Assembly: GCA_964411925.1 (NCBI GenBank)
Contig: CAYPNI010000001.1
Location: forward strand, 43,738-107,737
Source: VFKU01 sp964411925
GTDB lineage: Bacteria > Hydrogenedentota > Hydrogenedentia > Hydrogenedentales > GCA-2746185
Length of the DNA stretch: 64,000 nucleotides
Direction of reading: 5' to 3'
In this document: positions 35,308-44,705 of the stretch, one piece after another
How positions within the stretch are numbered: position 1 is the first letter of the stretch
Layout of the letters: every line of letters begins with the position of its first letter
Translations under genes and position numbers: made by a program
The notes under the pieces: generated by a model
Told to the model about the DNA's origin: nothing
Database searches by the model: none
The model's input: the letters and a program-made list of their open reading frames with translations, nothing else

Positions 35308-36773
35308 GGGTGGTGGGTCTCCGCGAACTTGAGCGCGTTGCGCCTGGCCAGTGCCATAACCGTTCCTTGTGGGTTCACGCCAGGCGAATCGGGGATCATG
35401 CTGGCGTCGTTGATGTAGAGATTGTCGTAACCGTGGACTTTTCCGAACGAATCCGCGGCGCAGCGATCGACCCGCTCGCCGATCGGGCACGAGGCGAAGG
35501 CGTGTACGGTCGTCAGACTCAGCGCGCCCTTCGGCAGCGGCTCGTCGAGCCAGCGCACGGCTTCGACCTCCGAACGCGCCGGCGCAAGGCCGTACACGGA
35601 AGGATAGACCTCCCTCGCGCCGCCCGCGAGGAGCATCATAGCCAAACGCGCGTAGCCGCGGCTAAGGTTTCCCACGTCGTGTGGCGAGAGCTCGTAACGC
35701 AGAAGCGTGCTGTTATCGCGGCTCACCGACGGCCGGATGGTGCCGCGGCCCGTCCCTCGCACGGCGACGTAAAAATTCGCCATGCGCCGAAAGTCGTTCA
35801 TGTGGCCGGCGTTCTGCGGCCAATTGTCGGCGAGCACCATCGCGAGATGGCCGGGCGAATAGAACGATCCACCCAGGCTGATGTCCGGGGCGAATTCCTT
35901 GACCTGGATGAGCGGCAACACCGATTGGTGCGCGTCGATCGCGGCGTCATAAATCGCAGCAACCTTCAACATCGGGTGAATCTGCAAGCTATCGCCGACG
36001 CGATAGAGAATTCCGCTTCGACGCAGAAGTGATGGGGTCTCCGTCGGCCCCGCGCACACGAAGACGTGCTCGGCGTTCAGCGAAACCACGTTCCGGGTGC
36101 CGTCGCCCCCCTCGATCGCCGCGATCACCCCTTCGACACGCCGGCGCGAGCGCAATATCTGTTTCACGCGGCACCGGGAAATGAGGCGGGCGCCACGCTC
36201 GACGGCCTGCGGAATCAGCGAGCGGCTCATGCCGCGTTTGGCGCCTGTCGGACAACCGTGCGCGCACGCGTTTGTGTGCTGACAGCCGGGCGCCGTGCGG
36301 GGGACCTCGAGGTAACCCCATCCCATCGCCTCGGCGCCGCGCGCCATCACCTGCGTGCTCTTGGGCCACGGCAGCGTCGAAACCCCAACGCCCAGCAACT
36401 CCTCAGCCCACGCGAAGTGCGGGGCGAGATCGTCCTGTTGCGCGTCGGCCAGATCGAATTGTGCGAGCCAGCGAAGCAGAATCTCCGGCGGAGTGCGATG
36501 CCAGAATCCGCTGTTAATCTCGGTGCTGCCGCCGACACAACAACCTTCGACATATCCGATTGGCACACCGCCCATGATGGGCGTCATGCCGCGTTGCCGG
36601 TAGAGCTTTGCCATGGCTTCGGTCGGGGAGCCGCCGTAGTCCTCGAGTCCGTAGGCGCCGCCTTCTTCGAGCACGACGACCTCGTATCCTTGTGACGCGA
36701 GCGTGAGCGCCGTTGATGCGCCTCCGGCGCCCGATCCCACCACGAGTACCTGACAACGGACGGAGTCTTTCAT
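35304..36773 (-). CDS. GMC family oxidoreductase
   Basis: 489 residues, FAD-dependent glucose-methanol-choline oxidoreductase. FAD-binding GSGAGGAST (13-21) follows the ATG at 36773, with the second FAD motif VLEEGGAYGLEDYGG. A mid-protein Cys pattern, CQHTNACAHGCPTGAK, is typical of bacterial GMC proteins that may carry a metal or Fe-S centre. The C-terminal part has HAFASCPIGERVD (an active-site His region) and DASMIPDSPGVNPQGTVMALARR. Enzymes of this family oxidise alcohols on sugars, sterols or aliphatic compounds. The gene is overlapped by 4 bases on both sides (flippase upstream, SDR downstream), which is strong evidence of translational coupling. GMC enzymes are not standard parts of polysaccharide clusters. 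The frame is open to 37046, but the fold does not extend there. Confidence 0.9.
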   Translation of the reverse strand: MKDSVRCQVLVVGSGAGGASTALTLASQGYEVVVLEEGGAYGLEDYGGSPTEAMAKLYRQRGMTPIMGGVPIGYVEGCCVGGSTEINSGFWHRTPPEILLRWLAQFDLADAQQDDLAPHFAWAEELLGVGVSTLPWPKSTQVMARGAEAMGWGYLEVPRTAPGCQHTNACAHGCPTGAKRGMSRSLIPQAVERGARLISRCRVKQILRSRRRVEGVIAAIEGGDGTRNVVSLNAEHVFVCAGPTETPSLLRRSGILYRVGDSLQIHPMLKVAAIYDAAIDAHQSVLPLIQVKEFAPDISLGGSFYSPGHLAMVLADNWPQNAGHMNDFRRMANFYVAVRGTGRGTIRPSVSRDNSTLLRYELSPHDVGNLSRGYARLAMMLLAGGAREVYPSVYGLAPARSEVEAVRWLDEPLPKGALSLTTVHAFASCPIGERVDRCAADSFGKVHGYDNLYINDASMIPDSPGVNPQGTVMALARRNALKFAETHHP

Positions 36774-38284
36774 CCGGATCGCTCCGTGGCGTGCCCGGAG
36801 TGGTCGCCCGACGCGATCGCCGCTCGGACCGGCGGATACTCGTAGAAACTGAGCAGGACAAAGCTGCGGACGGGCCGGAACAGCTTGCGCGTGAGCGCGA
36901 TCGGACCGTCGGCCCACGTGGAAACCCAACGCCTGCGCGTCTCCAGCGGCAGCGACTGGAACGGCCGCAGATACCTCAGCCACGTCACGGCGCGGAAGCC
37001 GGCAATGCCGATGGTGTACAGAACGAACACGCGGTTCGGCAGGCAATTAAGCTGGTCGAACACAAACTGGAGCACATGCGCGCGGCTTCGCGAGGCCTCT
37101 GCATCGTCCAACGGCGGCCCGACGGCCGGGATCAACGTCTCGACCAGTGCGCCGTAGAAGCGCGCGGCCGCGCTGAGGTTCTTGTGTTCGCCTGCCGCAG
37201 GCAGCGCGGCCAGATGCGCGAAGCGAATCGGTTCGTCGGTGGTTTCTGGAATGGTCCGATCGGCCGCCATTCGCAATCGCGAACCGTATGCGAGCAACAC
37301 GGCGCCGCCCCAGATCGTGATCGGGATGTAGAACGTCAGGTGCGTTACGATGGCATAGCTGAGCGCGATCGACTCGTTCACTCCGGAAAGGCGCAGCGTT
37401 TCGCCGCAAAAGAAATGCCACGACCCGACGTATCCCGGCGTGGACGGAATCGCGATTCCCAGGTTGGTCACGGTCATGGCGAGCAGCGACAACCCGAAAT
37501 CGGCGGGTAGACTGAACGCGATCAACACGCATAGAAACATCAGCCCCTCGACGAGCCAGATCGCGACGCTCAGCGCGAAGACCTGGGCGGCGCCCGACGG
37601 GCGCCGTAGATACGCGACACCGTTGGCGATGTACAGACAGAGAACATAGGCCGGGGCGTGCCAGGAACTCCTCACGCGGCCCAGTATGCCGGAGACGCCG
37701 CGCGTAAAATTGTGGGGGCTCAGCGTCGCAAACGCGATGACGACAGTGAACGACGCGAAGAGCGCAATTGCGATTCCGCTCACCAGCCGCGAGGCGAGCG
37801 TTGACTCGAGAAATCCCGCCGTCGACAGGCCGGCGACTGCGGCGAACAGGAACAGCATGACCAGGCCGTCGAGCACGCGTTCGAGCACGGTCACGGTGAA
37901 GGATTCGGCAAACCCCAGGCTGGTCTGTTGCTGCAAGGCCCGCGCGCGCGCGAATTCGCCCAGCCGGCCGGGCAGGACGTTGTTCGTCGCGTAGCCGATC
38001 GCGACCACGTTGCTTGCCGTGAACAAGGAAATCCGCGTCTCGTGGCTGACGAGGCGCTTGAGACGCCAGCCACGGAGCACGACGCCCGAGGCATACGCGA
38101 GCGCGCCGAGCGGCACCCAGGGAAAGACGTGCGCCTTGCTGAGCGCTTCGCGAACGTCGGGCCAGTTCACGTAACGGACGGCCAACACCGTGAACACGAC
38201 TGCGGCCGCCGCGCCGACTAAAATGAAGAGTTTGCGACGCTGCATCGGAGTGCCGGAGGACGAATCGCTGACTACGGACATCAT
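36770..38284 (-). CDS. Flippase-like membrane protein (LPG synthase TM / UPF0104 domain) with C-terminal extension
   Basis: 504 residues. The first about 330 residues form a polytopic domain of the lysylphosphatidylglycerol synthase transmembrane/AglD type: PWVPLGALAYASGVVLRGWR, then AIGYATNNVLPGRLGEFARA, ERVLDGLVMLFLF and TPGYVGSWHFFCGE are its conserved blocks. Proteins of this group are involved in lipid or polyprenyl-phosphate-sugar translocation. A C-terminal extension of about 170 residues, rich in Arg, has no recognised domain. The gene starts ATGATG at 38284, with 4 bases overlapping the stop of the upstream YfhO-like gene, and its TGA overlaps the ATG of the GMC oxidoreductase. Its likely role is to move a lipid-linked intermediate for the neighbouring enzymes. 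Confidence 0.88.
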   Translation of the reverse strand: MMSVVSDSSSGTPMQRRKLFILVGAAAAVVFTVLAVRYVNWPDVREALSKAHVFPWVPLGALAYASGVVLRGWRLKRLVSHETRISLFTASNVVAIGYATNNVLPGRLGEFARARALQQQTSLGFAESFTVTVLERVLDGLVMLFLFAAVAGLSTAGFLESTLASRLVSGIAIALFASFTVVIAFATLSPHNFTRGVSGILGRVRSSWHAPAYVLCLYIANGVAYLRRPSGAAQVFALSVAIWLVEGLMFLCVLIAFSLPADFGLSLLAMTVTNLGIAIPSTPGYVGSWHFFCGETLRLSGVNESIALSYAIVTHLTFYIPITIWGGAVLLAYGSRLRMAADRTIPETTDEPIRFAHLAALPAAGEHKNLSAAARFYGALVETLIPAVGPPLDDAEASRSRAHVLQFVFDQLNCLPNRVFVLYTIGIAGFRAVTWLRYLRPFQSLPLETRRRWVSTWADGPIALTRKLFRPVRSFVLLSFYEYPPVRAAIASGDHSGHATERSG

Positions 38285-40653
38285 TCGGCAATACGGGGTT
38301 CAGGACTCGGTTGCGCGCGGCGGACTATCCACGAGGCGCCAAGAATCAACGCCGTGAGCACCCAGAGGATCGCCGCGCCGAGGCTAAGCTTCCATCCGGT
38401 CTCAAATGAATCGGGCAGGTAACTGAACACCACGCCGCTGTCGCCGGGCCGGACTTTTACGCCGCGCATGAAACCGTTCACGCGGATCACTTCACGCGTT
38501 GATCCGTCTGCAAATGTGGCGCGCCAGCCGGGATAGAAGCTGTCAGTTAACACGAGAATTCCCGGCGAGCCGACAGTCAGCTCAAGTTCGACTTCGTGCG
38601 GCGTATAGCGCGCGACACGTACGCCTTCTGATTCGGACGGCTGGCCCAGATCTGACGCGTCAACCGGTTCGTCCACCAATACTGTGCGCGTCCAGTCGAA
38701 CTCGGGATCAGCCGCGCGCCCCGCAAACGTTTCGCCCGTTTTGAGCACGGCCGCGTCGTGGAGGATGTACGCAACGGGACCCGCGCCCACATTTTTGTAG
38801 ATGACCCCATGCGGAATCTCATACTTCGCGATTAGCGTGTCCCCCACTTCGCAGATCCGGTTGAATATAAGCGGCCCGGGCGCCGGGGAAATGATGTATT
38901 CCACGTTCAGCGCACACAGCAGGTCGATGCTACGCTGGACGGTCTGGGCGTCCGTTGGTTGTCCGGGGATCTCCTCATCCTCGAAGGCCCACACCAGTCG
39001 TGGCAGTTCGACCGGCGCGGTCCAGGCGTCCCCCAGAAACATCGCATCGTGCTCCGAAAACAGCGGCAGCGTGCGTTCGGCGTTCATGATGCCAGCGTAT
39101 AACCGGCCCTGCTCGGTTTCACGCACTCCCGGCACCAGGACCATTCGTCCATAGCCTTTGAACTCGCGCGCGATCTGTTCGAAGCGGCCGCCCGGCGCAT
39201 ACAGATCGAACGCGGCAGGTGGCGCAGGCTCGACCGTAGCATCCGCGACGCCGGCCGACAGATCGAACATCACACACGCGGCAACCCATGCGCCGGCGAG
39301 TGCCGCGTGGTACTTGCGCATGAGAGTCGCGCCGACTCCGAGAACGAGAAGCCCCAGAGCCGTCCACATCGAGCCGTCGGGCGCGTCGCCCGCGTACCAC
39401 AAACAAAGCGCGATGGCCCCGGCCAGCGCGGCGCTCAATGGCCAGATGAGGCGCGCCTGTGCCGCAAGGGACTCGGAAGGTTTGATGACCACCGCGACGC
39501 CGGAACCCGCCAACAGCAGAAAGAACAGGCTCGTCGCGACGGCGACCTCTCCGGCGGCGGTCGAAGGGTCGAAAAACGGCAGTGTAAACATACGCGCGTA
39601 CAGCCAGGTCATCCCACCCGAAACGAACAGGTAGGCCGCCACCACAACGCTGAGCAGAACCCATTTCTCCCTGGAACGGGAGCGCACGAATCCAAAAGAT
39701 GCCAACAGCAGAAGGAACAACCCACCGAATTGGATCGATGGGACGTCGCCTTCGAACTCGAACGGGATGGGTGTGGCTACGACGACGCTGTGAATGTATT
39801 CGAACGTTTCTGTTTCGGCCGGCGTTGAAGCCCGGTCGCTGGCGCTTGCGAGTAATTCGATGCTGGGTACCACCTGCGCCCCGGCAAGCGCGACGCCGAT
39901 GCCGAGCCCAATCAGACCGACCAGGGTCTTGCGAAGCACGGTGGCGAGGGCTTCCCAATCACCGAAGTACCGGCGGAGCGCATCGAACAGCACGAACAGC
40001 GCCGCCATCACGATGGAAATCGTCGCGAACTGGACAGCGCCGGTGAATGTCTGCGCCGCGACCGTCAGCGCCGCCAACAATCCCCAAATCGGCCGGCCGG
40101 TGACCATCGCGCGTCGCGCGCAAAGGACGAGCCACGGCAAAAACGCGAACGCGTGGAGCGTCGACAACGGTTGATCGACGAAGAACCCGGCGGCAGGCAC
40201 CGCGCACACGGCGGCCACGCCGACCAGCAGCGCGGCGATCCGGCTCGCGGTAATCTCGCGCGTCAGGGCGTAGGCCCCGAGCGCGCCGATCAGCATATGG
40301 ACGGCCAAATCTACGCGCAACGCAAGATCCAAATCGTCGAGCGTGAAGAGCAGGTTTGCGGGATAAAAGACGCCGCCCACGCCGCTCGCGTGAAACGGGA
40401 AACCGCCGAAGACGTACGGATTCCAGAGTGGAACGTTTGCTTCGATCCACTCTTCCGCGCCGAGCTTCGCGAGCTGGACCGACTGCCACATTGTGGGCGA
40501 GATGGACTCGAAGTAGCCGCGCCCTACGAACGTCGAGAGCAGCGCGTGCCACACGGACAACGCGGCTGAAATGACAATGATATCGATCAGCAGGGGACGC
40601 GAAACCGCGCGCCGCATCGCCGCTGACATCCGGGTACGGTTCGTTCCTGGCAT
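38281..40653 (-). CDS. YfhO-like membrane protein (third, divergent copy)
   Basis: 790 residues, with about 12 membrane helices, a large extracytoplasmic domain and a last helix before the C-terminus. Family features: WQSVQLAKLGAEEWIEANV with PLWNPYVFGGFPFHAS, FYPANLLFTLDDLDLALRV in the N-terminal half, and VLTDSFYPGWRATFADGS near the end. It is much less similar to the two tandem YfhO copies than they are to each other and lacks their CxxCN motif. The frame runs back to 40770, but ATG at 40653 has a GAAAG/GAAGG purine stretch just upstream and opens onto the first helix, so I chose it. It is the first gene of the ATGA-coupled chain with the flippase, GMC oxidoreductase and SDR. Likely a GT-C-type transferase; donor unknown. 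Confidence 0.85.
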   Translation of the reverse strand: MPGTNRTRMSAAMRRAVSRPLLIDIIVISAALSVWHALLSTFVGRGYFESISPTMWQSVQLAKLGAEEWIEANVPLWNPYVFGGFPFHASGVGGVFYPANLLFTLDDLDLALRVDLAVHMLIGALGAYALTREITASRIAALLVGVAAVCAVPAAGFFVDQPLSTLHAFAFLPWLVLCARRAMVTGRPIWGLLAALTVAAQTFTGAVQFATISIVMAALFVLFDALRRYFGDWEALATVLRKTLVGLIGLGIGVALAGAQVVPSIELLASASDRASTPAETETFEYIHSVVVATPIPFEFEGDVPSIQFGGLFLLLLASFGFVRSRSREKWVLLSVVVAAYLFVSGGMTWLYARMFTLPFFDPSTAAGEVAVATSLFFLLLAGSGVAVVIKPSESLAAQARLIWPLSAALAGAIALCLWYAGDAPDGSMWTALGLLVLGVGATLMRKYHAALAGAWVAACVMFDLSAGVADATVEPAPPAAFDLYAPGGRFEQIAREFKGYGRMVLVPGVRETEQGRLYAGIMNAERTLPLFSEHDAMFLGDAWTAPVELPRLVWAFEDEEIPGQPTDAQTVQRSIDLLCALNVEYIISPAPGPLIFNRICEVGDTLIAKYEIPHGVIYKNVGAGPVAYILHDAAVLKTGETFAGRAADPEFDWTRTVLVDEPVDASDLGQPSESEGVRVARYTPHEVELELTVGSPGILVLTDSFYPGWRATFADGSTREVIRVNGFMRGVKVRPGDSGVVFSYLPDSFETGWKLSLGAAILWVLTALILGASWIVRRAQPSPEPRIAE

Positions 40654-40844
40654 CCTTCGATTCTTTCGTAAACGGCCCGGCCGCGAACCGCCGGTGCCAC
40701 CTCCATGCGGAACCTGCCGAAAAAGGCCGAATCTGCGGCGTCGCGTCGGCGATGGGCTGCCGATCGGCACGCGGTATAGTCGTTACTCCCGCGCGCGAAT
40801 TCAAGTCCATTCGTGGGCGATTCGCAGGAAGACACCGAATCGGG

Positions 40845-42059
40845 CTAGCGGACAAGGGTGGGCTTGAGGAGTCGCCGCAGCGCCGCCCGGGGGTGGCGCA
40901 GATCCCACCTCGCGGTTGCAATCGCGCAATGCAGCGTGAGCCCGCGCATATCCGGTGCTGGCTGCCGCAGGGTTTCCCGGACGATGGGTTCGAGCCGTTG
41001 CGCGAACGACTCGAGCGTGGCGATCGGCTCGATACGCGCCCTGAGATTCTGCTCTACGAACGGCGCTGCGAGTGTCTCCTGGATCCTAGCCCTGTACGCG
41101 TCCCAGTTTCCGCGCTCGACGAAAAGCAACCCCGGTCCGCTGTGTTCACGCAGGACCGGCAGATCGAACGCGATGCACGGCGTGTTGCAGTATTGCGCCT
41201 CGACGGGGGGATAACCGAATCCCTCGAACATAGATGGAAACAGCATAAGCCGCGCGCGTTTGAGCTCGCGAAACTTTTCTTCGTCGGAAAGTTCCCGCTT
41301 CACCTCGATGTGTGCGCCGACTTCGGCGGCCCGGTTCTGCAGATCGGCCAGAACCGATACCGGGACCTCGCCCGCGCCGACGACGAGCACGATGGTGTGA
41401 TCGCGCATGGCGGGACAGAGCAACTCGGCCAGCCGGTGGCTTCCCTTGTGTCTGGCTCCCGCAAACCTCGACATGACGAGAACACGGTTCTCGCGCGCGA
41501 CACCGGAGACGAGATCGGCGGCGACAGTGTTGATGGACGGGTACGCGTCGGCAAAGACCGCGCTCGCCGGGGCGTTCGCGTAGAACTGCTTCGCATGGCG
41601 GGAACTTTCCCGTGTGCTCGAAAGTACCAGATTCGCGAACCGCGTAATGAGCAGCCAGTTGTCCCAGATGCGTAAGTCACGCGGCTCGGGGGAGAGCGAG
41701 TTAAACCAGGCGCCGTCCTCGAAATTGAGCAGCGCGATTCGCGCGCCTGCGCGCCGCGCGAATTTGAGGCCGTTGCAGTAGAAGCCCGGCCCGCCGCCCT
41801 GACCGGGCACGACGACGACCAGGTCAGACGGGCCGGCGGGCAGGTCGCGGCGAAAATCGGCCGTGAGACAGAGCTGAATTCCGCGGTGCGACGGAAACGC
41901 GGAGAACTCGTCATAAAACGCGGGCCGGTGATTCGTGACGAAACGAACGTCGTATTCCGCCACGGCAAGCGCCTCGGCCAGCATCAGCGCGTGGTAGCGG
42001 CCGCCGGTGTATCCCGTCGCGGGATTCGTGGCGACGATGGAGACAATCGGACGATGCAC
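40845..42059 (-). CDS. Glycosyltransferase, GT4-like (GT-B fold)
   Basis: About 404 residues of the GT-B fold. N-terminal ATNPATGYTGGRYHALMLAE holds the glycine-rich loop. The C-terminal donor domain has VLVMSRFAGARHKGSHRLAE, RLMLFPSMFEGFGYPPVEAQ with the conserved Glu residues of GT4 enzymes, and CIAFDLPVLREHSGPGLLFV. No signal or membrane segments are seen, so it acts in the cytoplasm. The open frame begins at 42164, but the GTG at 42059 has a strong ribosome site (AAGAGAGG) 5 bases upstream and starts just before the first beta strand, so I prefer it. It is the first gene of the long minus-strand glycan run, 191 bases upstream of the YfhO-like gene, and diverges from a UDP-glucuronate-epimerase-like gene. 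Confidence 0.85.
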   Translation of the reverse strand: MHRPIVSIVATNPATGYTGGRYHALMLAEALAVAEYDVRFVTNHRPAFYDEFSAFPSHRGIQLCLTADFRRDLPAGPSDLVVVVPGQGGGPGFYCNGLKFARRAGARIALLNFEDGAWFNSLSPEPRDLRIWDNWLLITRFANLVLSSTRESSRHAKQFYANAPASAVFADAYPSINTVAADLVSGVARENRVLVMSRFAGARHKGSHRLAELLCPAMRDHTIVLVVGAGEVPVSVLADLQNRAAEVGAHIEVKRELSDEEKFRELKRARLMLFPSMFEGFGYPPVEAQYCNTPCIAFDLPVLREHSGPGLLFVERGNWDAYRARIQETLAAPFVEQNLRARIEPIATLESFAQRLEPIVRETLRQPAPDMRGLTLHCAIATARWDLRHPRAALRRLLKPTLVR

Positions 42060-42158
42060 CAAGCCTCTCTTGCGCTGCTCTCGCGTGAATGCTGCCGGCC
42101 GAACCGGGAGCGAATGTACCGGGATCATTCTGCCGATCTGAGGTCCCGGATTGCGAAG

Positions 42159-42188
42159 GATCACGTCCGGCGGTGGCCGGACGTGATC
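42159..42188. promoter_or_regulatory. Perfect 13-bp inverted repeat in divergent intergenic region
   Basis: Arms at 42159-42171 and 42176-42188 are perfect complements (GATCACGTCCGGC and GCCGGACGTGATC) around a GGTG loop. It lies between the GT4-like gene and the divergent epimerase, ending 32 bases before the ATG at 42221. It could be an operator for a dimeric regulator or an RNA hairpin in the epimerase leader; there is no T-run. Confidence 0.6.
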
Positions 42189-42220
42189 GCTCGCGGCATT
42201 TTCGATAGACTCTCGCCCGA

Positions 42221-43171
42221 ATGAAGCGGATACTCGTTACCGGCGCGGCCGGATTCATCGGCTCGCACCTCGTGGAACGCCTACTCGGACGCGGCGACAC
42301 AGTCACCGGGTTCGACAATTTCAACGATTACTACGATCCGGCCGTCAAGCGCGCGAACCTCGCGTCTTCGCTGAAACTGCCGCGTTTCACGCTCATCGAA
42401 GCGGACATTTGCGACGAGGCGGCGGTGTCCGAGGCCTTCGACGTGCATCAGCCAGAGGTGGTGGTGCACCTTGCCGCGCGCGCGGGCGTCCGGCCTTCTC
42501 TGGCCGACCCGAACCTCTATCACCGGGTGAATGTCATCGGTACGCAACACATCCTGGACGCCGCGCGCCGGCGCGGCCTCTCGCATCTCGTGATCGCGTC
42601 GTCATCGTCCGTGTACGGCGGATTGACCGATGTGCCGTTCACCGAATCGATGGACATTGTCAAGCCCATCAGTCCGTACGCCGCGACGAAGCGCATGAAC
42701 GAATTGATGGGCCATGTCTATTCGCACGTGTACGGGCTGAACGTCACGCTGTTGCGGTTCTTTACCGCGTATGGCCCGCGCCAGCGGCCGGACATGGCGA
42801 TCCACAAGTTCGTGAAGGCGATCGATCGGGGCGAACCCCTGCCCATGTACGGCGAAGGCACGACACGCCGCGATTATACGTACATAGACGACATCATCGA
42901 CGGCGTCGTCCGATCGGTGGACACGCCGTTCCGTTTCGAGATTTTCAACCTCGGCGAGCAGCGCACCACGAGCCTGCGGGAATTGATCGGCATCGTCGAG
43001 CGTCACGTTGGGAAACCCGCGCGGATCGACCGGCAACCGCTCCAACCGGGCGACGTGGAAATCACCTACGCGGACGTCTCGAAGGCGAAGTCGATGCTCG
43101 GCTACTCGCCGCAATTCTCGCTGGACGAGGGCGTACGGCGATTCGTGGCGTGGTATCGCGAGCGGCGTTGA
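42221..43171 (+). CDS. UDP-glucuronate 4-epimerase-like NAD-dependent epimerase
   Basis: 316 residues, extended SDR. The cofactor motif TGAAGFIGS (7-15) starts right after the ATG; NDYYDPAVKR is a mark of the UDP-glucuronate 4-epimerase/UDP-glucose 4-epimerase subgroup, and the active site is SSSSVYGG with YAATKRMNE (Tyr-x-x-x-Lys). LRFFTAYGPRQRPDMA and RRDYTYIDDIIDG are substrate-binding blocks typical of this subgroup. It most likely interconverts UDP-glucuronate and UDP-galacturonate or a related sugar nucleotide in the cytoplasm, to supply the surrounding glycosyltransferases. No clear ribosome site precedes the ATG at 42221, but a perfect hairpin does. The neighbouring gene on the same strand encodes an outer-membrane protein, 136 bases downstream. 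Confidence 0.92.
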   Translation: MKRILVTGAAGFIGSHLVERLLGRGDTVTGFDNFNDYYDPAVKRANLASSLKLPRFTLIEADICDEAAVSEAFDVHQPEVVVHLAARAGVRPSLADPNLYHRVNVIGTQHILDAARRRGLSHLVIASSSSVYGGLTDVPFTESMDIVKPISPYAATKRMNELMGHVYSHVYGLNVTLLRFFTAYGPRQRPDMAIHKFVKAIDRGEPLPMYGEGTTRRDYTYIDDIIDGVVRSVDTPFRFEIFNLGEQRTTSLRELIGIVERHVGKPARIDRQPLQPGDVEITYADVSKAKSMLGYSPQFSLDEGVRRFVAWYRERR

Positions 43172-43307
43172 GCGAGTTTCTCCGGATAGACTGCATCAAG
43201 CGACCGCAACAGTTGATCGGACTCCACGAGTCTGATTAACTCGACAGTCATCGGGCGCGGAACAGCGGATCGGTCAATCGGGGTGGGGCCGCGCGCATGA
43301 GACTCTG

Positions 43308-44705
43308 GTGATTGGATTGAATCGCGGCCAATTTGCGTGCGTCGGGCTGGTACTGGCGCTGTTCGCGCCGCTTGCGTCGCCGGAGGAATCGCAAGGCCAA
43401 GCTGCCCCGGCAACGACCAATCCCGAACGCGACAACCTGCGTTTCTCCGATCGGCTCCGCGAACGGCTGCACGTATCGGGCACGCTGGAACTCGAGTCGG
43501 CCGTCGAACTTCGGGGCGGGGACGTGCAGAAGTTCGAGATGCAGCTCGACCCGGAGTTCGAACTTTCGCTGCCGCACGACCTCGAGTTCACGCTCATTCC
43601 CCGGTTGCGGTGGGACCCCGTGGACAAGCTCGCCCCGGGCCGCCCGTCGCAGGATTCGAGCGCGGAATACAACCGCAGCCTCTACATCGGCGATACGCTG
43701 GAACTCGAGTTGCGCGAGGCGTATTTGGACGCGACGGTTGGCGAGACGTTTCTGCGGATCGGCAAACAGCAAGTTGTCTGGGGAAAAGCAGACGGACTCA
43801 AGGTGCTGGACGTCGTAAACCCGCAGGATTTCCGCGAGTTCATTCTGGACGATTTCGACGACTCGCGAATTCCGCTGTGGACTCTCATGGCGGACATTCC
43901 AATCAAGAGCGCGACACTTCAGCTCTTGTGGATTCCCGACCGGACGTACCACCGCATACCGGAACCCGGCGCGACGTACGAATTCACGTCGAACGTCCCC
44001 CAGCCGCCGCCGGGCGTGCCTGTGACCCTGAACGACGTGGATCGGCCCGGCGACTTTCTTCTGGACTCGGACTTTGGCGCGCGCCTCTCAGCGATGGCGG
44101 GCGGCTGGGACTTCACGCTGAATTACCTCTATCAGTACGACAACATCCCCGTGCTGTACCGGACGATCGACGCCGCGGGACCGTCGATCACCGTGAGCCC
44201 AGCGTATGAGCGAACGCACGTCCTCGGTGGATCGTTCAGCAATGCGTTTGGAGATCTCACGTTCCGCGGTGAACTCGCCTTCAAACTTGACAAGTTCTAT
44301 CCCACGACCGACACGACGGACATCGACGGCGTCGTGGATACCGACGAATTCGAGTACGTCCTGGGGTTCGATTGGTTCGGGATTTCCGAGACGTTTCTCA
44401 GCATGCAGTTCTTCCAGAGCATCCTGACGGACGACGACTCGGGGCTGTTGCGTGACCGGGTCGAGAACAATCTCACGTTTCTCGTGCAGCGCGATCTCCT
44501 GAACGACGCGCTCACGCTCTCCGCCATCGTCATCCAGAGTCTCAACCACGGCGACGGCCTTGTCCGGCCCGCGATCGAGTACGAGGTGCGCAGCGATCTG
44601 CGCGTATCGGCGGGTTTCGATATCTTCTACGGCCGCAGCAGCGGACTGTTCGGCCAGTACACCCATGCGACGCGATTTGTGCTCGGCCTGGAGTGGTCGT
44701 TCTGA
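43308..44705 (+). CDS. DUF1302-like outer-membrane beta-barrel protein
   Basis: 465 residues, with a signal peptide (FACVGLVLALFAPLAS) and then alternating beta-strand sequence to the end. The block VGETFLRIGKQQVVWGKADG and LDVVNPQDFREF, followed by RIPLWTLMADIP, is the recognisable mark of DUF1302-type proteins, which are outer-membrane barrels. The protein ends FVLGLEWSF with a terminal Phe, typical of barrel insertion. The GTG at 43308 is the furthest upstream start that keeps the signal peptide; a TTG three codons on is also possible. The role, a channel or polymer exporter, is not established. Its place inside the glycan region suggests a part in glycan or lipid export, but co-location alone is weak evidence. 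Confidence 0.82.
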   Translation: MIGLNRGQFACVGLVLALFAPLASPEESQGQAAPATTNPERDNLRFSDRLRERLHVSGTLELESAVELRGGDVQKFEMQLDPEFELSLPHDLEFTLIPRLRWDPVDKLAPGRPSQDSSAEYNRSLYIGDTLELELREAYLDATVGETFLRIGKQQVVWGKADGLKVLDVVNPQDFREFILDDFDDSRIPLWTLMADIPIKSATLQLLWIPDRTYHRIPEPGATYEFTSNVPQPPPGVPVTLNDVDRPGDFLLDSDFGARLSAMAGGWDFTLNYLYQYDNIPVLYRTIDAAGPSITVSPAYERTHVLGGSFSNAFGDLTFRGELAFKLDKFYPTTDTTDIDGVVDTDEFEYVLGFDWFGISETFLSMQFFQSILTDDDSGLLRDRVENNLTFLVQRDLLNDALTLSAIVIQSLNHGDGLVRPAIEYEVRSDLRVSAGFDIFYGRSSGLFGQYTHATRFVLGLEWSF

